Positions 10,540 to 22,472 of a DNA stretch of 64,000 bases are shown piece after piece. The notes under the pieces were generated by a model that was given only the letters and a program-made list of their open reading frames with translations, was not told the origin of the DNA and did no database searches. Each line of letters opens with the position of its first letter. Position 1 is the stretch's first letter. The stretch spans positions 260,203 through 324,202 of the forward strand of contig NW_026943182.1 in the NCBI RefSeq assembly GCF_024139115.2, written 5' to 3'. The stretch is from Armigeres subalbatus. Its lineage: Eukaryota > Arthropoda > Insecta > Diptera > Culicidae. Made by a program: the position numbers and the translations under genes.

Positions 10540-11320
10540 GGTAATATTATTAGTCTGATTATGCTACAGGGCCCAGGGTGTCAAAACTCTTTGTTTGCAG
10601 ATGACTTTGGGCCTTTCAATAAAGCAGAACTTCAGTGTCATTGTAATAGATTGCAAAAAGTTTGGATATTTCTCCACTTACTTGCGAAAATGAAAAATTT
10701 CCCGAATGCTTCAAAAGTTCAGCCTAAAATTTTCCCATAAGCCGAAGCTTCTTATTTGAAACTTCCATGACACTATTGTCTTTATGAATGAAGGTTCCAA
10801 TTATTCGGTCTAGCAAGCTAAATAGAGACTTCCTGAATCAAAAATTAACTTTTAAAGAAGTCACATTGAAGGCGCTTGGCCAAATGTTACAAATATATTA
10901 AGTATTTAAATCCACTTATAAACAGAAAATCAAAACTTTGTTCAAGAACAAGCTTTTGATTTACCATTTAGAGCTATGTTGTATGCTGTGCCAATGTGGA
11001 CTAGTTGCTGGAGGAGGATTCAAATTAAATTTTTGAAAATAATTCTGATTTGCCTCGCTGGTATGGTACCAATAGACTTCATAGAATTTCTAATATTGAA
11101 GACATTGCACAATATGTCCACAAAATAATTTCCAATTTTAGACAAAAATCGTTGCAATCTTCTGACGGCTGATTCTCTGTACCATATTAATTAGGTTAAT
11201 TTTAGTTTAAGTTGAAAACATTGTAATTCCTACAAGGTTCAATTCAACCAGAGGAAAAATCCTAACTGCCAGAGGCAATTGAAATGTATTAATAATAACT
11301 AAAAATGTAACATAGCAAAT
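10540..11320 (+). pseudogene. Jockey-type ORF2 fragment: end of RT domain and C-terminus
   Basis: The frame 10468-10740 contains SLFADDF, with the RT catalytic FADD at 10594-10605, and NASKVQ shortly after. In other frames further on come an AMLYAVPMWTSCC-like stretch, then NELHRISN-like and IISNFRQKSLQSS stretches. That is the typical C-terminal order of Jockey/Juan ORF2. Stops and frameshifts show a dead copy. It is the third in-order piece of the element whose earlier parts are at 1895-2395 and 8104-8465. The RT core between 8465 and this segment is lost. Confidence 0.75.
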
Positions 11321-13019
11321 AAGGATGATAGTGTTAGGAAACACGGAACATCTAGTCTAGGAGATGAGTATGTATTAGATAATTGGGTCCTAAAGCCCTG
11401 CCTCGTTTATGGTTGCAAACGATAGTGCATCGATCAAGATTACTTGAACGATGTTTTGAAAATCCTGGTAAAGTCTAAATTAATAAAATAATATTTTTGT
11501 GATTAAGACATTTTGAGGCAAATTTTGGGCTGTGCAACATTTCAGAAAGATCAACCATCAGCCCGAAGTCAGGCCCATATAAACGAATCAAACGTTGAGT
11601 CGTGCCTGCGGTATTCGCTAATGCGTTTGAATCATATTATTCGTAAGATCCAAACTAAAGACCGAATGCCGAGGAAGCATTTTTATCTATTTCAAATATT
11701 CTAAATTAAACAATACTCCTTTCGATTTTGGTCAAAATAAAACTGACGCGTTCAGGATGATTAACTCATCGTTTCCTGAAGAAAATCGAAAATCGATTCA
11801 CTTCATTTTGGACCCAATTAGCAAATAAAATTAGTAAAGCCTAGAATCATAGTAGACAATTTATTTTGCGGTCCAAAGGAAAAAAAGGTAACAAGAACAA
11901 GTAAAGGAGGTTTTCCCCAGTCATTGGTTTTCCTCCATCACGGAGTGGAAACACCAGTTCCATAAACAGAATACCTAATTCTGGAAGGTAACTTACCAGG
12001 CGTGATTCCCAGAGCGTATTCACGTGGTGAGTGTTTCAGAGATACTGATTTTTGAAAAAAAAAAAATGTTTGAGGTTGTATACAAGACACAACCGCTCGA
12101 CGTAAACTACGTAAAATCAAATATAGTACATAGACCGAATTATTCCGCTCTTATAGAAGAGAGAGGAACTATCCCGCCACTTACCCCAGATTGCTTGCAT
12201 CTCCCACTTTGTGAGGGAGTAGACAGTGGAACAGCTGGAATACCCCTTCCATACACCCCAGTTGAACAATTATGCATCCACCGAAAAGTAGGCATTTACC
12301 AAGGTTGAAACGGCTCTATATATGGATGCAGATATAGTGAAGAACTAAAATTTTCAATAGTTTAGCGTTGATACTCAAAAAGTTTTAATATACTGGCAAA
12401 TTGGTGGAGAGTTTGCAAATCGATTGATATATAAATCTTTAAATTCATTGAAGATAAAGGACCTAAATGTTACAAATCGACATGATTTTCGTGACGTTCC
12501 CCAATTTGAAATTTTCATTTTACACCCCTTCCCCTTGGAACGTAGTTTACGTCAAAATATTTATCTTAGAGACACACGTGACATCCTCGGTACAACTGTT
12601 GTATACAATGAGAAAGACAAAAAGCAGATCTCCAACTCCAACTCTCACAAGTTCTTTAAAACATTAAATTTAAAACATTAAATACAAAAAATTAGCGGAA
12701 CCTCCTTTTAACCCTTTCCTTCCTATGGTAGCTGTACTGCCCATGATCGCATATTTGTAACATTTGCATTTTGTGATTTTTTTGTTATGCTAAAGGCAGC
12801 CAAATTGTTAGTCTTTGAGTGACTAATTGAAAGAGAAAGTTTGTTCTAGAAGAACAGAAAAAACTATAAAGTTGTTTTGTAACATTGAGCAGATGACCAG
12901 CATAACATGATAACATTGTACAATTAGGCCGACCGTTATCCATATTCCATATTACCAGGTTAGCGCGTAATAATTCGCAACGTTTGGAAACGTACAGCTG
13001 ATGCGAATATATTCAGAGG
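11321..13019. other. Unassigned DNA with a weak inverted repeat
   Basis: No gene is supported. A partial inverted relationship exists between 12073-12120 (TTGTATACAAG, then CGACGTAAACTACGT) and 12535-12625 (ACGTAGTTTACGTC, then GTTGTATACAATG), so a degenerate MITE of about 550 bp may lie at 12070-12630. The short frames at 12024-12308 and 12424-12681 fall inside it and are probably chance. Confidence 0.35.
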
Positions 13020-14905
13020 AAAGTGAATCCAACATCAAAACAACAGCAAGAGTTATGGAAAATATGGAAATCACTTTGAAACCTGGTACTAGTAAGCCGC
13101 GGTCCAGAACTTTGATGGCACTACTAGAACTATCAGAACAATTAATTGCAGATAAGTTTAACGAATATTTTTAGTCAGCAGTGTTTCATCTGATATCATC
13201 CTATTGAGTTGATGAACCCGACGAAATACGACAACCGATCATTAAACTGTAGATTTGAAGACTTTCACCCAATAACATTGGAAGAATTAAGGAATATTTG
13301 CTTCTGATGGGAGAAAAACGTGGTGTAGATAACGTAAATGCAAAAGTGATACAAGACTCTTTGATGTGCATCGGAACAGCTTGGGACCTAATTAATGAAT
13401 CTCTACACAAACTGGGCACGTGCCACAAAGTTTGGAAGAATCCCTGTGATTCCTATACAAAAATTGCTGGAACGATTAGATCGAAGAGTTTGGTCCCATC
13501 AACATGTTGCACATAGAAAATATTTAGAACTTGTTATAAAAGGCCAGCTGCTAGAGTATTTAAATAATAATAACTTGCTCATACCGGAACAATCGGGATA
13601 TCCGAGAGGTCATTCTTGTGAAACCATTGAACTTGAGCGTGCTAAATGGAAAGAAAAGTAGAGCAAAAGATACGTTGTTGCGGTGTTCTTGGATCTAAAA
13701 CACGCTTTTGAAACAATTTCTCGGCCTTATTGGTGAAACAATTCAGCTACTTGAATTTCGGTTCTGCTTACAAATGGTTGAAAGCTATTTGGTGAAGCAG
13801 AACTCAACAGTACTCTTTTAACTGATTGTGTATCAAGTCCGTGGAGAACACGCTCGGCGTGCCACAGGGAAGTGTATGGGGCCTATCTTTATTCATTATG
13901 TGCACATGAAATGACTGCATGCGACGGAAGTCTTGGAATTTTGTGATATAAATCTTTTGCTGATGACACCATGCTGTTCATTGCAGCTAAAAACCTAGAA
14001 GGGGCCAGTTGCACACTTAAACGGTTTGCATTCTCTAAGTAGATGGTTGAAATATAAACAGTTAAAATTGAACATAAGTAAAAGGCTAAGTTCATATAAT
14101 TTCGATGAGACCGAATAAGTGAAAATTCTCTATATTTACTGATGGATGATGAGGGCATGATCTGACGTACGGGGAGATTAAATATCTTGGCGTGATTGAT
14201 GATGACAAGCTAATATTGACAAACATATTGACAATGTTATCAAGAAAGATTGCCAAAGAAGTATGGAATTCTTTTGCCGATTAAAACACGATTTAACCAT
14301 TGCTAGTAAATATTGTTGTATAAATCAATCATCTCTCTCATCTGGTTTGCTTAAATCCATCTATTCTTGGCTAACGGTACACAAATATCGGGAATTACAG
14401 CGTTTTGCAAAATAAATAATGCGCCTTGATTTTGAATTAATGGTTCCTTCCTCCTTTTTGTTAGACGCCTTGCAGTGGCCTATCGTGACTTAACACTTTT
14501 ATTTGACTGACTGGTGTTCATTTTAAGTAATTAATGGTTTGCCCTCGATATTTGTGTGATCAATTGAAGAGAACATACATAGATATATATCGAAACTTGG
14601 TTGATGTAAGAACACCTTTCTTTTTGCATGGTGCTTCACATGAATTCATTTCTACAAAGGTTAAAACGTATTCAATTCGATGCACACACATCAAACGTGC
14701 GGCGAACACTAGCACAGTTCAAGACAATGTATTTCACGTCAAAGCTGCACTTTGAACAGCTACTCGAATTGATTTTGGCATTAACTAATTTAAGTTTTGA
14801 CGAAGTTTTACCCAACGGATCTTTTGTGTGTTTTATTTTAATTTTTATTTATTGTTTTTGGGCATTAACATTACAACGATCGCCTCGATGATGATGATGG
14901 ATTTT
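13020..14905 (+). pseudogene. CR1/L2-like non-LTR retrotransposon, RT to 3' end
   Basis: Across several frames the plus strand reads, in order, a pre-RT segment (about 13030-13200), EELRNI and PEQSGYPRGHSCETIE, VFLDLKHAFETIS (13680-13720), GVPQGS (13856-13873), the catalytic FADD (13956-13967) and a YLGVIDDDKL-like stretch. It ends with the C-terminal LCDQLKR and VRTPFFLHGAS (frame 14534-14755). The 3' end has a short (GAT)n run at 14887-14900, as expected for CR1/L2-type tails. Many frameshifts are present. The exact clade is inferred from motif style only. The endonuclease is absent, so the copy is 5'-truncated. Confidence 0.75.
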
Positions 14906-16255
14906 TTACTTTCTTGACAGTCAATTATTAATTTAACTTTTCTTTGTGTAGTCTACAAGAGTTTGAGCCTCGCGCGCGTGCACTGGTATAAATTATTTCA
15001 AATTTAATTTTCATTGCCACATTTGATCTGTTTGAATGATTAGGAGTGAATGACTTTTGTATGAGTTACTGCTGAAAAGAGTTTTGAATGTTCATATAGC
15101 TATCCAGTAGATTGTTTCGCGGTTAAACTGAAACTTTTGATATCGACGGGCAATTATCACAAGTGTTGATGCCTACTGTATTGTCGAGAATCCATGAATC
15201 TTTATAGATACATATAAGTTGTTGAGCGAAAATTGACATACGCGATTCCTGGTGAAACTTTTGAAATCTGTGGGGAGAAGGTATCACAAGTTTGCATTTT
15301 CATAGAGCTATGTATCACTACTGATGATTTTAGCAAGATTGCAGTTTTGGAAAGATCAGTTTTTAAATATATATTTTGCTGTATAGTGATGTAAAATATT
15401 CAAATTTATATCTGTGATAAGAAATCGGATCGTTTTCTCTTTGGAAATCGATTAAATGCATATCAATTAATTATCTTAAAGATAACTCGTCTAGCTCAAA
15501 CTCCTTGTGGGGTATGTGGCGGAAGCCATCATCATCATCATATTCCTCGAGCAAAAATTTCGCAATTAATTTGCCTCAAATAACCAAGTAATGTAAATGA
15601 CGCTATGGAAGATTTCAACTGATAAAAGTTTTTCTGTAATTTTGGCGATTTTTAGAAAAGTGAATTGGAATTTCATACTGATGCATATCACAAACTTAAA
15701 TGTTCCATTTCTCCGATGCCTACTTATGTCGATTGTTACAATTATGTGATCATAGGCAGTAGTAGAACTCCATCAAATTTTGCACCTTTCAACATTCATC
15801 GAATTATTTCAACAACAAAAGGCAGTATTTGGCACAACTTTATGGTTTCATTAGATTGCTAATATAATCAATTTTGAGTAAAAATAGTAAAACTATTGAA
15901 AACTATCAAGTAACTATTTTACAATCAAAAACTTTTTTTTTCGTTTTTCACAAATTTTAGCCATGCCGAATAACTTTTGTTCTAGCATTTTTTTCATAGG
16001 TGATTCCTTCCTATTGAAATCTTTGGAAAAGGCGTGGAAAGGGAGGGTTAATCACAATGTTGAGTCTTCCCATTTAAAAAATTATTTTATACGAAGTGTA
16101 TTTTGTTACGGAACAGGAACGACTTCTGCAATTACTTACGGTCATTATGTTCAAACACAACTTTTGAACAGCATTACCGCAGTATCCCCACATTCATACG
16201 GTGCAAAAGCCGGTAATAATGAAGCGATGATATGTATTTACTCGTGGAAGCGATG
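14906..16255. other. Unassigned AT-rich DNA
   Basis: No repeat boundary or gene was recognised. An open frame at 15963-16277 (104 codons, starting MPNNFCSSIFFIGDSF) has no identifiable domain. I cannot tell a short exon from a chance frame. Confidence 0.35.
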
Positions 16256-16583
16256 TTGCGGCCGCCTGGAATCATGAAGTTACTGTTCGCGTTTGGATGA
16301 ATGAGAACCGACCGGCGAAAATATGGTTCTGATTTCTGGATGCATCATGCGCGAACTATTTTTAGGGGATGAATTCCCGGCCGTCGACGCGAACAAGAAA
16401 TTCGCCGGAAGGTGTGTATATTCGACGGGACTCTATCAACGAAACCAGTTTCTGTCTGCCGGTCGTGGCGTTCGGTCATGTCTTGGTTGCCTGGCTCTCG
16501 CGAAGGTGCAGGCTGTTTGCGATAAGCGCATACTGTAGTGTCGGTGGCCCGTTTCAAGGGGTTTGAGAGCAATACGTAACTAC
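16256..16583. other. GC-rich patch next to an assembly gap
   Basis: This stretch is distinctly GC-richer than its surroundings. It carries open frames on both strands (16323-16538 and 16369-16566 plus, 16345-16572 minus) without recognisable domains. It contains NotI, EcoRI and SalI recognition sites within about 135 bp (GCGGCCGC near 16258, GAATTC near 16372, GTCGAC near 16382). It may be a short exon, a fragment of a GC-rich element, or an assembly artefact. Confidence 0.3.
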
Positions 16584-16608
16584 NNNNNNNNNNNNNNNNN
16601 NNNNNNNN
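16584..16608. other. Assembly gap (25 N)
   Basis: Exactly 25 N characters. The round size suggests a placeholder rather than a measured gap, so continuity across it should not be assumed. Confidence 0.99.
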
Positions 16609-18489
16609 CCTGTAAAAACGGCAATTTGTGTTTCAAGAAACGTATTAGGACATGTAGATGGAATAACAGAAGTTTATTCGACAAACACTTTGATAGATTT
16701 CTTAATATATGTTAAGAATGCCCGAAAAGATGGATGTAATGAAACTTAACGAATACATAATTGTATTTAGAATAAAAAAATGTATGCAACTCTAGGTTAA
16801 GTTTGTAAATTGATGAAATAAAAAAAAAAATTTCAAATAATATTTTTTTTAATCGGTATTGATGGATAATTGTCTCCAAAAAGTAATCGTTTCAGATATA
16901 GATGTTGAGCCATTTTGCCATTACACTTTCAGCCATCCTTTCTTTTCCGATCCTCCGAACGACCTCGAATTGGCAGCATAGTTGAATGATTTGTAGTGTA
17001 TTCATTTTGAACACGTGCGTGAATATATTTTCGCCGTCCGGCGCTAACGAGACATTAATGCTGTCAAGATTAACTCTAATTAAATGTTTGTTCATTAAAT
17101 TAAATAACTAATTGCCATATCAAAGATGGCTTGAATTCGATCGTTCGTTGTATTTATAGTTATGAAATTTGTGGACTTCCACCGATGAGTGCCACTGAAC
17201 GGTTACAAAGTTGTTTATAATATACCGATCTGCTACAAAAAATGAGGATATTCGTTAATAGTGAAACGCATAAAACAGAATGTAGCATCAAATTGAATTA
17301 TATTATTTTGTTACCATGTCTGACACGGTTTACAGCAGTTTATTAAAATGCTAAGTAACTATCGTCTCAGCGGTGGCGGTTTCAATATGTATCACGAAGT
17401 CGTTAATGCTGTAATGTGCCAAACACACGAATGAAACGTTTTAAGTTTTAACTGCTCTGATTCTAGCCTCATCTTGCAAATTTATTCCTGATCAAATTTA
17501 TTACCTTTCGAATGTGTCTTCAAGATTCAGTAATCTTGATTCTCCTTAAACTTTCCTTTCCACTCAGATCGGTTACTGCATACATGTAGATTATATGTAG
17601 ATCGAATAAATTGAGTTTGTTTTTTTATGTTCGCTTCCATCGATAAGTCTAAAATTAACATCTTGCGTACGCTTCAATTTTATATGTTTCTGTTCACGTG
17701 GCAGATCTGATTCGACAGATTCAATTTAAAGGCACAAATCAAGATCTGATTCACGCTCTGGTACGCCAATCCAACCTCAAATGACAAAATTTAAGCTACC
17801 TTCAACCAAGGTTTGTGTAGCCCTGCACGATGTTAGGACTATCGATGAATCGCGCGTTTCGATAGAATTCGGTAATCGATCATTGTGGTAGGTAATGATG
17901 AAAACTTTTACCACAGTTGGAGCGAATCAATGGGGGTAGTAGTTAAAGCGAGTCAATTGTGTAGCGACACAAGGTGGTAATTGCTCAACGGTTAGACACT
18001 CTATGGCCGGGTCAGATTCTAATCAACTTGAATTTACTATACTACTACGAACTTGATTTATTGAAATTTGCCGATAACATTTTTTTTATTTTTAGAATGA
18101 TACTGCCAACGAATAATTTGTTTTGCTTTTGATTGTGAGTTTCGAAGTTCTAAAGTTCTCGACAATAGATCGGTAATGGCTCAACAATTAATAACTGGAA
18201 TCCAAATCTAATAACTGGAATACAAGTCATGTTAGAGATTTAGATTTAAATTAGAAGATATGATAGACTTTAAACTTTAATATCTAAGCCGTTTCTCGAT
18301 GGATTTTCAATTTTTTTGGACCATTCGATCAAGGATGAGTCAACGCTTTTTTGTATTTATTTGAAAATACTGATTCTTAACTATTTATTATCGATAATTG
18401 ATAAAAAGTTTCGAAATAGGTCAACTAACCAATCACGTACATGCATCACTAGCACAGACATCAAAAATCAACCACTTGCGGATTTGGAT
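16609..18489. other. Unassigned AT-rich DNA after the gap
   Basis: A short open stretch directly after the gap (16609-16748) could be read as peptide, and AATAAA-like signals follow at about 16770 and 16816. That would fit the 3' end of a transcript, but with nothing visible upstream of the gap this is only a possibility. A tRNA-like phrase near 17975-18025 is too degenerate to call a SINE. Confidence 0.3.
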
Positions 18490-18990
18490 CTAATTCTCAG
18501 TTTGAACAAGGTTTCACGCAGAGCAGACGCATCAAGGCGATCGCAGCGGAGCGGACACAGCATCACGGAGGCGCTAATAACATTTTCAAAGGAAATCCAT
18601 CGCATTGGTGGTGGTGCTCGATGTGTTGCTGCAGATCATTCAACCTCAACGAACCAGCATTTCGTATGAAGAAAGGGTTGACCATAAATATAGCACTGGA
18701 CGATCCCGCACCGCCAGTGCCGATGCTGAAAATTTATTACAAATTGTGGTGTCAGTTAGTTGGAAAGGAGCATTGGGAAAAGAAAAATTGGTTCTTCTCA
18801 GGACCAACATTTTATGAAAAGAAAGAGTTAATTGCGAAAATGGACTGTTACGGTGACATCGGGTTTGGCGTGGTAGCTTGGTTGCTGTTAGTGATTCCAT
18901 CCATTAAAATTTACTGCATCATCTCCCTCCGACGCGCTATCAAATTCGCTATTTACGATTGAGTTTTGCACTTTGAAGAAAGTTTATTTC
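18490..18990 (+). repeat. Diverged repeat pair, copy 1
   Basis: This shares patches with 19497-19760 in the same orientation: GCGGAGCGGACGCA-like (18530-18560), the CATTTTCAAAGGAAA stretch, ATTGGTGGTGG and CATCTCCCTCCGACGCGC. A frame at 18621-18962 has no known domain. The shared GAAGACGCCACC stretch recurs at about 19048 and 19890, extending the relationship. It appears to be an old tandem or dispersed duplication. Confidence 0.45.
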
Positions 18991-19292
18991 GGATAGTCGG
19001 ATCAACCTTCTTTTGTATAAAATGGTGGCTTTTGTATAATATCAATGAAGACGCCACCTCAGTGGAAACTATCTACAGCAACCACCCATCGGTGAACGTC
19101 GCTCGAACAGACAGATGCCAAAAGATAATGTTTTGTAATATGAAGAAACTTCGTCTTGAGTCAAATTTCTGTTGTTATTCCTCGCAACAATACGCATCTT
19201 AGATAACCAACATCTCATAACCAAATTCAGAATCTTGCGAAAAAATTCATAGGATTTTCAGAATCTGTCATTCCCGGAACGGTCCGTTGTCT

Positions 19293-19502
19293 GCGGAATC
19301 CCGATCAAAATGGCTCGCGGTAGCTTTCTTATATCTGATGAAGTAATTCCATTAGCCCCGCCCCTTCGTTAATCGTTATGAGTGCATATTATATTTACAC
19401 CTATATCAGATCACAAAGGGGCGGAGCTAACGGGATTAATTTATTGAATTCAAGAAAGCTGCTTTCCAGCGCGCGCGAGCCATTTTGATCGGGATTTTGC
19501 TG
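19293..19502. mobile_element. MITE with long TIRs, CCCGATCAAAATGGCTCGCG
   Basis: The left arm CCCGATCAAAATGGCTCGCG (19300-19319) is mirrored by CGCGAGCCATTTTGATCGGG (19474-19493). Inner arms continue with AGCTTTCTT / AAGAAAGCT and TTAGCCCCGCCCCTT / AAGGGGCGGAGCTAA. It lies immediately before repeat copy 2 (19497). TSD unresolved. Confidence 0.68.
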
Positions 19503-19920
19503 AGAGCGATTGAACAAGATTTTACGCGGAGCGGACGCAACGGCCGAACAAAGCAGCACGAAGGCGCTCTGGTAGCATTTTCAAAGGAAAATCATCGAAT
19601 TGGTGGTGGTGGAAGTCTGCGTTGGTGGTCGTCATTCAATCTCAACAACAAATCAAAATTTTGTGAGGAAATTCCATTTGACTGCTACTGATGACATCCA
19701 TTCGAATAATCTTATTGCATCATCTCCCTCCGACGCGCGCTTGTGGTTGTGTTACCAAAGGGCAACTTTCTGTCGTCGGCAAACGATGGTAACCCGGAAA
19801 AAGTTGATCATTTCTAATGACTAACGAAACAAAACCAAATAATCTTGCCAGAAAATTTTACTTTCCGTCGAAATCGATGCCAAATCGATGAAGACGCCAC
19901 CTTAGTGAAAAATGTCGTTT
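19497..19920 (+). repeat. Diverged repeat pair, copy 2
   Basis: This is the counterpart of 18490-18990, sharing TTTACGCGGAGCGGACGCAA, CATTTTCAAAGGAAA, TCCCTCCGACGCGC and GAAGACGCCACC phrases. It abuts the palindromic MITE on its left. No intact frame was recognised. Confidence 0.45.
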
Positions 19921-21359
19921 AGCTGCCTTAGTTTTTTAGTGGCGCATTATTAAAAACAATAAATCTTTCCAAAATCATCATTGTCGTTTGAACAGCCGAA
20001 CAGTCTGGTTGTCTGGGTAAACAATTTTCCCAAGCGTCAAAACCTCTTCTTGGATAAATAAAGTCCTGAAAAGGACTGTTTGTAATTTATTCTTGAAGTC
20101 CCGCTCACTTTGCCACCAGCGCTATAGAAAACGATGCATGTACGCTTCCATCGCGGGCGGAAGTCGAGCGTTGCAAAATAATATATTTTTGTTTGGTTTC
20201 GCGCCACCTCCGATTCTGCTTATTTTTCCTATATTCCGGACATTCTTGAGCATAATGTCTTCTAGGATACTGATGATATCCAAAGAAAGATAGACGAGAG
20301 GCTTCAGTGGCGATGCGGCCGATGAGTGGTTCCTTTTCCACGGCTGCTTCATCCAACTAGGAGCTACTTTCAGTTTCTTGATTCGGTTGACCTCCGAGCA
20401 GTTTGCACAATGCTAATATATTTTTACAAATTATGATGAAAAATACCCTCCATTTCGTATAGCTACGTAGTCCTACGTCACCTTTGCGTACAACCCGATT
20501 GGGCTGCACCTTTGAGTTTTTGTCCTACTGATCTCTGAAGGGTCCAGGGGGGGGGGGGGGGGATAATAAAAAAAAAATATTAAAAAAAAAAAAACTAAAA
20601 ACTCCTTGGACTTGTTAAGGAATGTTTTAAAAATCCCCAAAATTATCAAAAATTTATTTTGATGCCCCCTTAAAATATTACGTTTTGGCTAAAAAATCCG
20701 AGGGGGGGGGAACAAAATAGATTTTAAATATTTGTATCGGCTTAATTATCCAAAAGCCAAAAAAAAATTCATAATAAAAATAAATAATTGTAGTTTTTTT
20801 TCTAAAAATCTAAAAAATCTAAAAAATCGAAAGAATATTTTGTATTAGGCGCTTTTAGTTGAATGTTTTCACCTATCAAAAGACGAGCTTAGTACTATTT
20901 CATTACATTAGTATTATTTATAAATTCATTTTCGCGGTAAAACATTTCGCGAAACAACATTTGGTGATAGGGGAACGGCTCGGCACTTTATCCCATAGCT
21001 CCTATTTCCGTCGCATCAAAAACAAAGCAAAGAAAAAGAATTTGGTTTGTTTTTTATTTTGTGATTTTTTTTTCACCAGTGAGCACGCGTGTTGGCAAAA
21101 AGAAGCGACGAGATTAGTGCTGTATTTCTTTGTTTTGCGATGAGGTGAATATATGTTCAGTGAGATGGAAAAGAGAACAGTTGCCCTATATAACTTTCCG
21201 CGGGTCGGTACTGACTACTTTTGGCGGAATGTACCATTTCGCAAAAAATGGGGAAAAAGTATAGTTTTGCATTACAGCCACGCATCTTACCGCACGGCAA
21301 ATAAAGGCCTTTTAGAATACCAAAGTTTTAGAATTTTGAATTTCCCGTTACAGACCCTT
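19921..21359. other. Unassigned DNA with a G16 run and a dispersed repeat
   Basis: No gene supported. It includes a run of 16 G at 20547-20562 next to A-rich tracts. A stretch at 20560-20770 matches 31860-32030 (ACTCCTTGGACTTGTTAA-like, then CCGAGGGGGGGG and TTTAAATATTTGTATCGGC). Overlapping minus-strand frames at 20105-20356 have no recognised domain. CATTTCGC phrases near 20945 and 21233 may belong to the foldback-type family discussed at 50204. Confidence 0.4.
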
Positions 21360-21660
21360 TATTATATCCGGAAGGCGGGATTCTCTAATGAAGGTATTAT
21401 CTCCTTTCCTTGCCTTGCTTGGACAGACATTTTTTTTAATAATTCACTATTTCTTTCATTCGCCTTATACCGAACGGACGCGTTCTTTTAAAGAATGCAT
21501 TTTTCTTCATATTTGTCTTATACTCGGCAAATGCATTCATTTAAAGAAATCATTGATATGTAGCTAGCAAACGTGTCCATTAAAATAAGACGCTATATCT
21601 CCTCACTTCACCTCATACCGGCCAGATGCGTTCATTAGAAGAAAGCATTGTCTTTTTTTT
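21360..21660. repeat. Degenerate minisatellite, about 53-bp unit
   Basis: Units resemble CTCCTCACTTCACCTCATAC, then CGGCCAGATGCGTTCATT and AGAAGAAAGCAT. They are homologous to the better-preserved arrays at 61770-62345 and, more distantly, 50490-51410. Only three to five decayed units are visible. Confidence 0.5.
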
Positions 21661-21810
21661 TTGTTCTATGCCACAATCCAAAAGAATTTAGAAATATTAA
21701 ATACTTCACAATTACTAAATCAAAAATACACAACGTAAAACAAATGGGCATTACAGAATAACCAGACTCCAACCTAATGGACCTATTATTGGGCCTCCAA
21801 ATAGAATTAG

Positions 21811-22043
21811 CACAGACAAACAGACATAGCTCTCGAGACTATCTCATCGTACAGTGATTTACTGACCAATTCAAATATTTATTAGTTGGTCAATCCACTA
21901 CTTGGGGCGCGTGCGTCGATTTTGTTCGAGATTGACGTTTGCTCACTAGCGGCACCTGGTTCGTGATTTACCCAAGTCAGAGTAATCGCGTGACGATGAA
22001 TTTAATAGCCTAATGTTCCATGTGTTATGTCTGTTTGTCTGTG
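21811..22043. mobile_element. MITE, TIR CACAGACAAACAGACATA
   Basis: Perfect 18-bp inverted termini are at 21811-21828 and 22026-22043, and the element is 233 bp. The flanks GAATTAG (left) and GAATCAG (right) match in six of seven positions and may be a decayed TSD. A 7-8 bp duplication would suit a hAT-type element. No coding capacity. Confidence 0.75.
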
Positions 22044-22112
22044 GAATCAGCGTGTTTTTTAAATTCCCTAAATCTCAATCCAGTTGGCTAGCTCGAAGTG
22101 ATAAATGAATCA

Positions 22113-22472
22113 TTTGTTTGAGAAACTGCATAAGTCCATTTTACACAATTTCGAGAAAACAACAAAAAACTGTTTTTGAACAAATTGGCAACGGACCTTT
22201 CGATTTCTTCGATACAGATCAATAGTTTATGGCAAAACTCATCACCCTGGGGCACTTCCAGTGCAAAAACTGTACGCAGTACTTCATAATTGCCCTTCAA
22301 AGTGCGTGGACATATGTAGTTTCTCAAACAAACGAAAAAAATTTCATACATTCCTGAACAAAATTTTTTTTTCGTTTTTTTTGCCAGAATACGTAGTTTT
22401 GGAAGAGGATTTAGTATATATAAAAATCTCATTTTGTCCAAAAATGTTACATATGCAGTTTCTCAAACAAAC
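22113..22472. mobile_element. Possible MITE with inverted TTTGTTTGAGAAACTGCAT ends
   Basis: A 19-bp perfect inverted pair is TTTGTTTGAGAAACTGCAT (from about 22113) and ATGCAGTTTCTCAAACAAA (to about 22471). A third copy of TTTCTCAAACAAACG lies internally near 22320. Boundaries and TSD are not resolved. Confidence 0.5.

Noticed and set aside
18605..18962. Overlapping frames of 70-113 codons as a small gene
   Set aside because: They lie in a diverged repeat pair, have no recognised domain, and the frame is not preserved in the second copy.
22088..22441. 117-codon minus-strand frame
   Set aside because: It lies inside an inverted-repeat element, and parts of it are translated TIR sequence.
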